A stretch of 5,398 nucleotides of DNA, taken from NCBI GenBank assembly GCA_003157235.1, contig PMJC01000377.1:1-5398 (forward strand), in the 5' to 3' direction. Below, one piece after another: positions 1 to 5,398 of the stretch; within the stretch, counting starts at the first letter, position 1, and each line of letters starts with the position of its first letter. Both the position numbers and the translations under genes were made by a program. The notes under the pieces were generated by a model. The model saw only the letters and a program-made list of their open reading frames with translations. It ran no database searches and was not told the origin of the DNA. Source of the DNA: Methanosarcina sp. (GTDB lineage: Archaea > Halobacteriota > Methanosarcinia > Methanosarcinales > Methanosarcinaceae).

Positions 1-24
1 GAATGTATCAATTGCATTAAATGT
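1..24 (+). repeat. left arm of a perfect 24 bp inverted repeat
   Basis: Bases 1-24 (core CAATTGCATTAAATG) are the exact reverse complement of 422-445. The match stops on the inner side at base 25 apart from a weak, gapped TTATATGC/TTAAAATGC resemblance. Because it begins at the window edge, it may extend further left. Confidence 0.85.
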
Positions 25-421
25 AGTTATATGCAATAATGGGTTACAAATGTGCTAAGTATAAGATGAATACAAGAGAACAAATCTAGCTAGAAAGTCC
101 TAGAAAATTGAAGAATGTAATGGAAGAATCAAACAGCTAATTGGTGAGGAAAGTTTCAGGCAAGAAAAAAATTCACATAACACATCTAATATTCTTATTG
201 AGAGCTTTTTTAAGGTTTGAGTTAAAAGAAACATAAATGGAATTTTTTGGTTTGAAAGTAAAACAATAATTGTATAGTGTAGCGGTGAAGGAATATGTAA
301 CCAACCAAAATACAAATAAAATTGAGTATAATATTGGAGAAGTTGAGGGAAAAAATGTACAGAGCCCCTACTACATGAGTTCTAAATGTATAATGTATTT
401 AAATCCGGGAGCATTTTAATG

Positions 422-445
422 ACATTTAATGCAATTGATACATTC
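422..445 (-). repeat. right arm of a perfect 24 bp inverted repeat
   Basis: Bases 422-445 (core CATTTAATGCAATTG) pair with 1-24 at all 24 positions. The outer side continues as AAACAATATG; whether this is also mirrored left of base 1 cannot be seen. The arm lies about 50 bp beyond the oligo-T tracts that follow the acyltransferase gene. Confidence 0.85.
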
Positions 446-493
446 AAACAATATGTAATGCAAATGTACCGAAAATGACTTCATCAATGATGC

Positions 494-555
494 AAAAAAA
501 ATGAAAAAAACTTGGTATCGCATTAAAATACAGATCCGACAAATAATTAAAAAAA
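494..555 (-). terminator. oligo-T terminator region after the acyltransferase gene
   Basis: Reading the minus strand downstream of the stop at 564, there is a T7 run at 549-555, then T7 and T8 runs separated by CA at 494-510. Successive oligo-T tracts without a strong hairpin are the typical archaeal intrinsic terminator. Their position, right at the end of the last gene, supports that role. Confidence 0.5.
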
Positions 556-563
556 TATGAAGA

Positions 564-1097
564 TTAGGTTTGAAGCTCCCCTACACAATCAAGTTTTTTA
601 ATAACTCTTGCCGGGTAGCCCAGAGCTAGACTATTTGGAGAAATATCACGGCTAACTATAGACCCAATTCCTATTATTGAATTTTCTCCAATTTTGACTC
701 CCTGAGTAATTATACACCCTGGATTAACAGAAACTCCGCGCCCGATTATTATTGGAGCCATACTTCTTGGATATGCCTGTCTTGTGGTTAAGCTGCCCCT
801 TGAATGTGCAGACAATATGCACCTATCACCGATTTCAGCATAATCCCCTACTGTAATCAATTCAGGGTGTAACCTGTCAAAAACTACGTCATAACCGATG
901 TATACGTTCTTCCCAACATTTACACCCCTCATCCTATGCAGTTTTGCTCTCCATGAAGGAACAGGAACATTTGAGGCAAGTAATTCCAAAATCCAGTTTT
1001 TGAAATACTTTATTCCAAATAGTAGTTTATTGCTGTTGTAATGATCAGCAATTTCGTGATAGGTTACTTTATCTCTGTTAGATATTAAGGTACTCAT
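564..1097 (-). CDS. left-handed beta-helix (hexapeptide repeat) acyltransferase
   Basis: From the ATG at 1097 the protein has 177 residues. An N-terminal helical segment (about 12-55) leads into hexapeptide-repeat coils: VNVGKNVYIGYDVVF (59-73), ITVGDYAEIGDRCIL (81-95), then a loop with H98 in LSAHSRG, the probable catalytic histidine. After the loop come IIIGRGVSVNPGCII (116-130), VKIGENSIIGIGSIV (134-148) and the classic ending SRDISPNSLALGYPARVIKKL (149-169). This matches the maltose/serine/sugar O- or N-acetyltransferase group, trimeric enzymes that move an acetyl or other acyl group from CoA to a hydroxyl or amine; the acceptor cannot be deduced. An in-frame TTG at 1118 would add seven residues, with GGAG about 14 bp upstream; the ATG is preferred, with a weak GGGGTCA just before it. 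As the last gene of the run it would fit a sugar or amine decoration step. Confidence 0.88.
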   Translation of the reverse strand: MSTLISNRDKVTYHEIADHYNSNKLLFGIKYFKNWILELLASNVPVPSWRAKLHRMRGVNVGKNVYIGYDVVFDRLHPELITVGDYAEIGDRCILSAHSRGSLTTRQAYPRSMAPIIIGRGVSVNPGCIITQGVKIGENSIIGIGSIVSRDISPNSLALGYPARVIKKLDCVGELQT

Positions 1098-1153
1098 ATT
1101 AGTGACCCCATTTTTCAATTAAATTATTCGCTCTCCATTATTTTTGATAAATA

Positions 1154-1170
1154 ATTATATTTTTTATAAT
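1154..1170 (-). promoter_or_regulatory. TATA-like box upstream of the acyltransferase gene
   Basis: The minus strand reads ATTATAAAAAATATAAT, a near-palindromic AT-only stretch 57-73 bp before the ATG at 1097 and within the gap after the DUF362 gene. The distance fits an archaeal promoter with a leader of about 30 nt. The surroundings are so AT-rich that the specificity of the match is limited. Confidence 0.35.
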
Positions 1171-1223
1171 TAATTTTTGATTAATAGAACTGAAGAGCAT
1201 TTAATTTTGGGATAAATTATTTG

Positions 1224-2357
1224 TTAGTATTTATTTCTTGTAACCAGCTTGAGAAGCAGCGATTTCTTTATTCCTACCGCATCTTTGGGACAAAGTTCGC
1301 GACAACAATAACACTGAATACATTTTCTTTCATTTATTTTGAGAGACCTGCCTACTTCTTCAATGGCATTTGCCGAGCAATTCAAAATGCATGTTTTGCA
1401 AAGTGTACAACGTGAGGTGTTGATAAAGGGCTTTACAGTTAACTGCCTTCGAAGGATCCTCATCAGAAAAGATGGTATCATGGCAATAACACCACCTTCT
1501 GGTCTTTTGAACCTTACTTTTACGTCGACCAAAGGTATTCCAACAATCTCCAGACACTCCTGCATAAACCCCCTTGAGATTGCAGCTCTGTTTGTGGGAA
1601 CTTTTAAAGGGTCAATCCCTATTAGCTCAGAGGCCACAATATCCAGGGCTACACAGTCATAACTTGCCATGATTACACCTACAAAGATAGGCATACCATT
1701 CGATGGACCATTCCCCTCCATCCCAACTACACCATCCATGACTGCAAGATGAGGCTTGACAATAGAGTAAATGTCAGCGACTACCTCTCCAAAATGATCA
1801 CGGTCTTCCAGAAAGTGAGCCTGCTTCCTATTTTTGTGAGGTAGGATACCAAAGAAATTTTTTACTGCTCCTGTATACAGCATAAGCTCATGTGTCTTGA
1901 GCTTTGGAAGCGAAATTATTACATCTGCCTCGATTATCGCTTTTGAGATGTACAAATGTGGCAATTGTCTGGAATCTGGACTATCAACCTCAACATAACC
2001 GTATGTCTCAAAATTGATCAACTCTACCCCGAACCTGGAAGCCACATCTTCAATCCCTGTTACCTTAAATGCTTGCGAAGTGGTAGTAGATCCGGAGCTT
2101 ACAATTCCGGACCCATCTCCTATAAGTGGAACACCTCCCACCTCTGAAACCAGTTCACACATTGCAGATACTACTGCTGGGTGAGTTGTGGCTGCATCCT
2201 CTGGAGGCCTTATACCAAGTACATTGGGTTTGAGCAATACGCGGTCTCCGGGAGCTATAATCTTTTCAAGACCACCTATCAGACTTAGCGACTCTTTGAT
2301 CGCTTCCTTTGCGTTCGAATAATCAATGCAGCGGACAATAGAAACCTTTGTATTCAT
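1224..2357 (-). CDS. DUF362 domain protein with C-terminal 2x[4Fe-4S] ferredoxin domain
   Basis: Residues 1-300 of this 377-residue protein form a DUF362 domain: LLKPN (41-45), TTHP (57-60), IGDGSG (79-84), SLPKLKTH (149-156), GAVKNFFGI (163-171) and MDGVVGMEGNGP (207-218) are its recurring motifs. The tail holds two 4Fe-4S motifs of CxxCxxCxxxC form, C317/C320/C323/C327 and C346/C349/C352/C356 followed by proline, with an additional C351. There is no signal peptide or membrane span, so a cytoplasmic iron-sulfur protein is expected. DUF362 proteins are widespread in anaerobes and methanogens and are often annotated as iron-sulfur proteins; their reaction is generally not defined, so no function is assigned. 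The ATG at 2357 is the first in frame but has no good Shine-Dalgarno nearby, which would fit a start chosen by leader structure or weak translation. Its place between a NadE-like enzyme and an acyltransferase may be functional or fortuitous. Confidence 0.92.
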   Translation of the reverse strand: MNTKVSIVRCIDYSNAKEAIKESLSLIGGLEKIIAPGDRVLLKPNVLGIRPPEDAATTHPAVVSAMCELVSEVGGVPLIGDGSGIVSSGSTTTSQAFKVTGIEDVASRFGVELINFETYGYVEVDSPDSRQLPHLYISKAIIEADVIISLPKLKTHELMLYTGAVKNFFGILPHKNRKQAHFLEDRDHFGEVVADIYSIVKPHLAVMDGVVGMEGNGPSNGMPIFVGVIMASYDCVALDIVASELIGIDPLKVPTNRAAISRGFMQECLEIVGIPLVDVKVRFKRPEGGVIAMIPSFLMRILRRQLTVKPFINTSRCTLCKTCILNCSANAIEEVGRSLKINERKCIQCYCCRELCPKDAVGIKKSLLLKLVTRNKY

Positions 2358-2417
2358 AGATATGTCAGATAGAATTAATAGAGGATTTCGATAAACACCT
2401 AATATTTCTTCAGATGC

Positions 2418-2436
2418 TTATAAAATGGTTTATAAA
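2418..2436 (-). promoter_or_regulatory. tandem TATA-like boxes upstream of the DUF362 gene
   Basis: On the minus strand TTTATAAA (2429-2436) is followed after CC by ATTTTATAA (2418-2426). Both resemble the methanogen TATA box (TTTATATA-like). They lie about 60-80 bp before the ATG at 2357, predicting a start of transcription near 2395-2405 and a leader of roughly 40-50 nt. With the 208 bp gap, this suggests the DUF362 gene has its own promoter. Assumes an archaeal host. Confidence 0.45.
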
Positions 2437-2565
2437 CGACCTGTAGAAATCAGAGGTTTGAATCAAAATTCTCTAAGATGCTTGGTTTTCTGCTTCAGGC
2501 AAAGTAACAAAGTTTATTATTGTTGCTATTACATCTTTTCCTCCGATAATTGGTTGGTCTAAATT
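2437..2565 (-). other. intergenic stretch after the NadE-like gene with an orphan Shine-Dalgarno and protein-like read-through frame
   Basis: No complete gene is visible. An ATG overlapping the UGA stop (ATGA, 2566-2569) opens a 24-codon frame rich in K, R and N that ends at 2495. A strong GGAGG at 2540-2544 stands 5 bp before an ATG (2532-2534) that is followed at once by TAA and TAG. The NadE-like frame itself stays open for 30 more codons after its UGA, down to a TAG at 2473-2475, with a plausible composition (for example PIIGGKDVIATIINFVTLPE). This could be the remnant of a small coupled gene, a worn-down C-terminal extension, or chance. Confidence 0.3.
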
Positions 2566-3558
2566 TCATTTGTTCAGATAGTAAATAAGAGGGCTAGCCC
2601 TTATATATCCAGTGTTGGTTTTTATTTTATTAAGGTGTCTTTGAGCCTTTTCTATATGATCTCGGGACAATCCTGTGTTCTTTTCAATTATCTCCAAAGG
2701 TAAATGCTGTTCTTGGGAATATAGCAACTGATCGATAACGTGCATGGGCATACGCCAGTAGAACTCCTCATCAGTCGTATAATGACTCCATGTATCAGCA
2801 CTGGGAGGGCGTTTCATAATTTCTTCATTGACATCCAAAAATTTTCCAAGTGCATATATCTGAGTCTTATAACAATCAGCAAGTGGCTCGAGGTCTACAC
2901 CTCCATCTCCATATTTTACGAACTGACCAAGGACAAGTTCTGTCTTGTTGGTTGTCCCACAAACAACGTAGTTCATCTTTTCAGCATACATATATTGAAT
3001 TACCATTCTAGACCGCTGCTTGACGCCCTGCAGTCCGATCAGTTCCAGATAGTCACTTGCTTTCAGCCTGTATTTTGCAACCGTCTTACCATCCTTTATC
3101 AATCGGATGTAAGGAACATTCAAAAGCCCCTGGCTAAGGAAATCAGGCAGTATTAGAGATGTTTTATGAATTCTGGCATCGTATTCTGGGCAGGTTCTCT
3201 TAATGATCTTTTCTTTTTTCTCATAAATGTCAAGGGACTCCAGGATTGGAGATATAGGAATATCCTCATACGACACACCCAAGCTTTCGCAGATTTCTGC
3301 GCCCAAAATTTTACTGGAAGGAGCAGATTCTTTTTCAGGAAGGAGAAGCCCATACACGTTTTCATTCCCAAGCTCCTTTACACAAAGTGTAAGAGTAACA
3401 GCTGAATCAATTCCACCTGAAACTCCTAATAGCACTCCTTTTTTCTTAAAACTCACTACCTGACTTCTAATAAAACCTCTAATATTTGAAGCTAGATTTT
3501 CAATGTCTCTGTTCAGTTTTTCCATTATATGCACATTCAATTCTTCAACTGCTTGCAT
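2566..3558 (-). CDS. NAD synthetase (NadE) family PP-loop enzyme, long and divergent
   Basis: The 330-residue protein carries the NH3-dependent NAD synthetase signature: VSGGIDS (46-52, PP-loop), LLPE (72-75), QGVKQRSRM (177-185), GTTNKTE (201-207), KYGDGGVDLEPLADCYKTQ (215-233) and PPSADTW (251-257). The family adenylates a carboxylate, nicotinate adenine dinucleotide in NadE, and replaces AMP with ammonia to form an amide. There is no nitrilase/glutaminase domain, so ammonia must come from elsewhere. Canonical NadE has about 245-275 residues; the extra length is mostly an insertion at about 112-175 between the second strand region and the KQRSRM helix. After PPSADTW the usual GQ.DE.ELG..Y..ID is replaced by SHYTTDEEFYWRMPMHVID, and the C-terminus lacks the usual KR..P ending. 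Either it is a true NadE of an unusual clade or a recruited amide synthetase. The ATG at 3558 has AGGGATGAT at 3562-3570 upstream. The gap to the PP-loop gene is 60 bp. Confidence 0.85.
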   Translation of the reverse strand: MQAVEELNVHIMEKLNRDIENLASNIRGFIRSQVVSFKKKGVLLGVSGGIDSAVTLTLCVKELGNENVYGLLLPEKESAPSSKILGAEICESLGVSYEDIPISPILESLDIYEKKEKIIKRTCPEYDARIHKTSLILPDFLSQGLLNVPYIRLIKDGKTVAKYRLKASDYLELIGLQGVKQRSRMVIQYMYAEKMNYVVCGTTNKTELVLGQFVKYGDGGVDLEPLADCYKTQIYALGKFLDVNEEIMKRPPSADTWSHYTTDEEFYWRMPMHVIDQLLYSQEQHLPLEIIEKNTGLSRDHIEKAQRHLNKIKTNTGYIRASPLIYYLNK

Positions 3559-3561
3559 AAT

Positions 3562-3570
3562 ATCATCCCT
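3562..3570 (-). promoter_or_regulatory. ribosome binding site for the NadE-like gene
   Basis: AGGGATGAT on the minus strand resembles the anti-16S consensus AGGAGGTGAT with a base missing, and sits directly before the ATG at 3558. It favours this start over the in-frame ATG at 3525. Confidence 0.5.
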
Positions 3571-3595
3571 TTAATAGCTATTTTAGTTATGTTAA

Positions 3596-3614
3596 TAAAA
3601 TATATTATAAAAAA
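3596..3614 (-). promoter_or_regulatory. T6 run plus TATA-like box between the PP-loop and NadE-like genes
   Basis: Just after the PP-loop stop codon the minus strand reads TTTTTTATAATATATTTTA. The T6 run (3609-3614) could weakly terminate archaeal transcription. The overlapping TATA-like stretch, centred about 46 bp before the NadE-like ATG, is well placed for a promoter with a short leader. The region is simply very AT-rich, so neither role is certain; read-through from the ligase operon is equally possible. Confidence 0.3.
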
Positions 3615-3618
3615 TGGA

Positions 3619-4656
3619 TTAAATTGTAGTTAATAATTTATTGAAATTATTTATTTTTAATTTGAGCTTATTTGCAGCTTCTTCTATCAATTGTTTAGAT
3701 AGATCCTTGTTAATTTTTTTAAATCCTTCTTCCCTAGACATTTCCCCACTTCTGACAAGTCCTGCTGTATCAAAGGCATAAGGATGGAATCCATATTTCT
3801 CCAGATGGTTATAGCAGGCAAAAGAGTTCAATGTACAATTGGTTGAATTACTGTCTTTAATATCAGGTAGTGTCCAACCAATTTCCAACAATGTCCTCAG
3901 TACTTTATCCTCACTATATTCCCATAGACACAATGGATGCAGAATACTTACAACATTATCCCCCATATTCTCAATAACCTCACTTTTTATGAGGAATAAT
4001 TCATCTTTATCATCAACGCCTATTTTTTGAAGCTGCTTTTCAAATAGATTCCTGGACCATTGTATAAAGTTAAGTGATAAGTTAATTATAGGATTAGGAG
4101 ATTGTCCAGCTGTGAAAGCAAATACAATAAAAGGCGCCTTCTGAATGATGGCCTGTTCTATAAGTTTCTGTTTGATGATAGAGATACAGATATTGCAGAT
4201 ATCACTGGCTCGGTATTTAGCGAACTTAGGAAATGCATCGTAAGATTCGGCCGCTTTTCGGAATGTATCATAAAGTATCTCCTTATCTATTGTCAGCTTA
4301 AAATAATCGCAGCCTGTGACCTTGCATATCTTTTTGGCATTTTTTATTGCATTTTCAGAAATAAATCCATTATCGAACTGAACAGCCAAAACATTCAAAA
4401 AAGGATATTCTTTTTTGAGCTTGTAAAGCGTGTACGAAGAATCCTTACCACCGGAAAGTGCATAAATAACGCTATAATTACCCTTTCCACTGCAATTTTT
4501 AAACAACTCCTCAATTTTACTCAGATATTCACTCTTTTCCTGTGATAAAAGAGGAGTGTATGTCTCACAAAAATGACAGAAACCAGTTTCCTTATTAATA
4601 TCTATACCTGGAATATCCGAATCCAGAACACATTTTTTACATACTAGTTTTGACAT
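3619..4656 (-). CDS. PP-loop ATP pyrophosphatase, WbpG/PseA-like N-acetyl sugar amidotransferase relative
   Basis: This 345-residue protein opens with a likely zinc knuckle (C6, C9, C27, C30) whose CKKCV...PGI....GFC.FC pattern matches the start of N-acetyl sugar amidotransferases (WbpG/PseA family). The PP-loop SGGKDSS at 68-74 follows; it binds ATP and releases pyrophosphate while adenylating a substrate carbonyl. Further conserved-looking sites are VQFDNGF at 92-98, CNIC (C154, C157), AFTAGQSP at 180-187, DSNSTNC at 268-274 and C281. In WbpG-type enzymes the activated acetamido group receives ammonia from a HisH/HisF-like partner to give an acetamidino sugar; no such partner is in the window. 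The cysteine pairs also leave a sulfur-transfer or metal-binding PP-loop enzyme possible. The ATG at 4656 is preferred because AGGAA sits 7 bp upstream and the CKKCV motif starts at once. An in-frame start at 4704 would deepen the overlap with the ligase to 68 bp. Family is firm, exact reaction is not. Confidence 0.8.
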   Translation of the reverse strand: MSKLVCKKCVLDSDIPGIDINKETGFCHFCETYTPLLSQEKSEYLSKIEELFKNCSGKGNYSVIYALSGGKDSSYTLYKLKKEYPFLNVLAVQFDNGFISENAIKNAKKICKVTGCDYFKLTIDKEILYDTFRKAAESYDAFPKFAKYRASDICNICISIIKQKLIEQAIIQKAPFIVFAFTAGQSPNPIINLSLNFIQWSRNLFEKQLQKIGVDDKDELFLIKSEVIENMGDNVVSILHPLCLWEYSEDKVLRTLLEIGWTLPDIKDSNSTNCTLNSFACYNHLEKYGFHPYAFDTAGLVRSGEMSREEGFKKINKDLSKQLIEEAANKLKLKINNFNKLLTTI

Positions 4657-5398
4657 GTTTGTATTCCTGTATAATAGATCGATTGGATATTTTTCCGTTC
4701 TCACTTAATGGGAAATTATCTATGAGTAATATTTCTCTTGGACACAGGTAACCTGGCAGGCTCTTCCGGCAGAATGTAAATAAATTATTGATTTCTGTCC
4801 CCTTCGTAGGTATGACCATGAGGCTGATCGCAGTTCCCAGAAGTTCATGGGATACAGGCACAACAAAAACTTTAGAAACCTTGTTATTCTCCTCTATATC
4901 CCTTTCAATTTCTCTTGGGTTCACACGATGATCGCCAATTTTAATGATATCGTCCTTTCGACCTAACAGTTTAATATACCCATTAGGCAATTTTTGTGCA
5001 AGGTCTCCTGTATGCAGCCAACCATCTATGATCCTCTCCTTAGTGGAAATTTCATCATCTAGGTAACCTAACAGGATATTGTCCCCCCTAGCAACCAATT
5101 CACCTGTTATGTTTGGTTCTACTGATCTGTACTCGGAATCAAAGACATCCAGCTCAACCCCTGGAATTGCTTTTCCTATAGTGTCAATGAATTTATTCAC
5201 GTCTTCTGCTGGAAGGTAGGCAAGCCGTGCTGTAGCTTCCGTCTGGCCATACATTGGCAAAATATCGATATTAGGAGTTAGTCCCCATATATCAGTTATA
5301 ATCTTTCGATCTATCCCGCCACCAGCTGATGCAGCAATTCTGACATTAGCGAAAGCTTTTTTGAATCTATCTGGATACTTGAGAAGTATACGATATGT
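4637..5398 (-). CDS. AMP-forming acyl/aryl ligase (ANL superfamily), C-terminal part; 5' end outside window
   Basis: The frame is open from the right edge to a TAA, giving 253 residues that lack the N-terminal half; a complete member has about 500. Numbering from the first residue in the window, the ANL core motifs appear in order: a glycine-rich AGGG around 25-28, YGQTEAT (A5) at 50-56, GEL..G..L.GY near 100-112, GWLHTGDLA (A7) at 126-134 with the ATP-ribose aspartate, LLGRKDDIIKIGDHRVNPREIE (A8 hinge region) from about 144, and NGK (A10) at 234-236, whose lysine is the usual adenylation lysine. All catalytic positions visible are intact. The family activates a carboxylate as acyl-AMP and passes it to CoA, a carrier-protein thiol or an amine; the acyl substrate cannot be read from this half. 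No carrier protein lies downstream. The final 20 bp overlap the next gene, which implies translational coupling. An internal TTG at 5258-5260 is not a credible start, because homology continues upstream of it. Confidence 0.93.
   Translation of the reverse strand, partial: TYRILLKYPDRFKKAFANVRIAASAGGGIDRKIITDIWGLTPNIDILPMYGQTEATARLAYLPAEDVNKFIDTIGKAIPGVELDVFDSEYRSVEPNITGELVARGDNILLGYLDDEISTKERIIDGWLHTGDLAQKLPNGYIKLLGRKDDIIKIGDHRVNPREIERDIEENNKVSKVFVVPVSHELLGTAISLMVIPTKGTEINNLFTFCRKSLPGYLCPREILLIDNFPLSENGKISNRSIIQEYKHVKTSM
4664..4668 (-). promoter_or_regulatory. ribosome binding site for the PP-loop gene
   Basis: AGGAA on the minus strand, 7 bp before the ATG at 4656, lies inside the last codons of the upstream ligase gene. 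It decides between the start at 4656 and the in-frame start at 4704, and supports translational coupling of the two genes. Confidence 0.55.

Larger units (their letters stand above)
1..445. mobile_element. possible MITE-like or invertible segment bounded by 24 bp inverted repeats
   Basis: A 397 bp AT-rich interior without a credible gene is bounded by the perfect inverted arms at 1-24 and 422-445. The only sizeable frame inside (minus, 100-315) starts with TTG, is low in complexity and lacks family features. The layout fits a miniature inverted-repeat transposable element derived from an insertion sequence, or a site-specifically invertible segment. No transposase, recombinase or target-site duplication can be seen, and the outer left boundary lies at or beyond the window edge, so the class remains open. 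Apart from this structure and the oligo-T tracts nearby, nothing else is evident in 1-563. Confidence 0.4.

Noticed and set aside
100..315. 71-codon minus-strand frame inside the inverted-repeat segment
   Set aside because: It starts with TTG, has no ribosome binding site, and its composition (many F, I, L, S) is what AT-rich non-coding DNA gives by chance. No family features seen.
1..563. tRNA, other structured RNA or CRISPR array in the gene-free left end
   Set aside because: No cloverleaf, no GC-rich folded segment and no regularly spaced repeats; the only repeat is the single inverted pair.
1095..1118. TTG start at 1118 for the acyltransferase
   Set aside because: The ATG at 1097 is seven codons downstream, and the only GGAG before the TTG is about 14 bp away. 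Not fully excluded.
1339..1662. 107-codon plus-strand frame opposite the DUF362 gene
   Set aside because: Covers the antisense of the ferredoxin cysteine motifs and DUF362 core; no independent support.
2740..3156. 138-codon plus-strand frame opposite the NadE-like gene
   Set aside because: It lies wholly antisense to conserved NAD synthetase motifs; its translation has no recognisable domain.
4261..4270. GAATGTATCA, identical to the first 10 bases of the left inverted-repeat arm
   Set aside because: Ten bases inside the conserved PP-loop coding sequence; the match does not extend and is likely chance.
4102..4545. 147-codon plus-strand frame opposite the PP-loop gene
   Set aside because: Antisense shadow of a well-supported gene, including its PP-loop; no independent coding evidence.
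4637..4704. Longer start of the PP-loop gene at 4704
   Set aside because: The extra 16 residues are merely the alternative frame of the ligase C-terminus; the start at 4656 has a proper AGGAA and family-typical N-terminus.

Overview
All five recognisable genes lie on the minus strand, so transcription runs from the right edge of the window to the left. The AT-rich gaps contain TATA-like boxes 40-75 bp upstream of start codons, and oligo-T runs follow some genes. One protein combines a DUF362 domain with two [4Fe-4S] motifs. Together these suggest an anaerobe, most likely a methanogenic archaeon of the Methanosarcina/Methanolobus kind. This is an inference: no marker gene or RNA is present, and an anaerobic bacterium cannot be excluded.

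In order of transcription: (1) the C-terminal 253 residues of an AMP-forming acyl/aryl ligase (ANL superfamily), cut by the right edge; (2) a PP-loop ATP pyrophosphatase resembling WbpG/PseA N-acetyl sugar amidotransferases, overlapping gene 1 by 20 bp; (3) a long, divergent NAD synthetase-family (NadE-like) PP-loop enzyme, after a 60 bp gap; (4) a DUF362 protein with a 2x[4Fe-4S] ferredoxin tail, after a 208 bp gap holding two TATA-like boxes; (5) a left-handed beta-helix (hexapeptide repeat) acyltransferase, after a 126 bp gap with another TATA-like box. Positions 1-563 hold no credible gene. That stretch contains oligo-T tracts that could terminate gene 5 and a perfect 24 bp inverted repeat (1-24 against 422-445).

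Three consecutive genes encode enzymes of adenylate-forming families (one ANL ligase, two different PP-loop enzymes), followed by an acyltransferase. This is the content expected of a locus that builds or decorates a small molecule or surface glycan by amide, amidine or acyl transfer. The NadE-like protein keeps the ATP and ammonia-ligation motifs but has a roughly 60-residue insertion and an unusual C-terminus, so it may have been recruited to a substrate other than nicotinate adenine dinucleotide. The DUF362-ferredoxin protein may supply electrons or a metal-cofactor function, but its role in this setting is unknown.

The two observations most worth following are this amide-forming gene set and the MITE-like or invertible inverted-repeat segment at the left edge. 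A smaller oddity lies just after the NadE-like gene: a protein-like in-frame extension beyond the UGA stop, together with a strong Shine-Dalgarno sequence that leads only to ATG-TAA.
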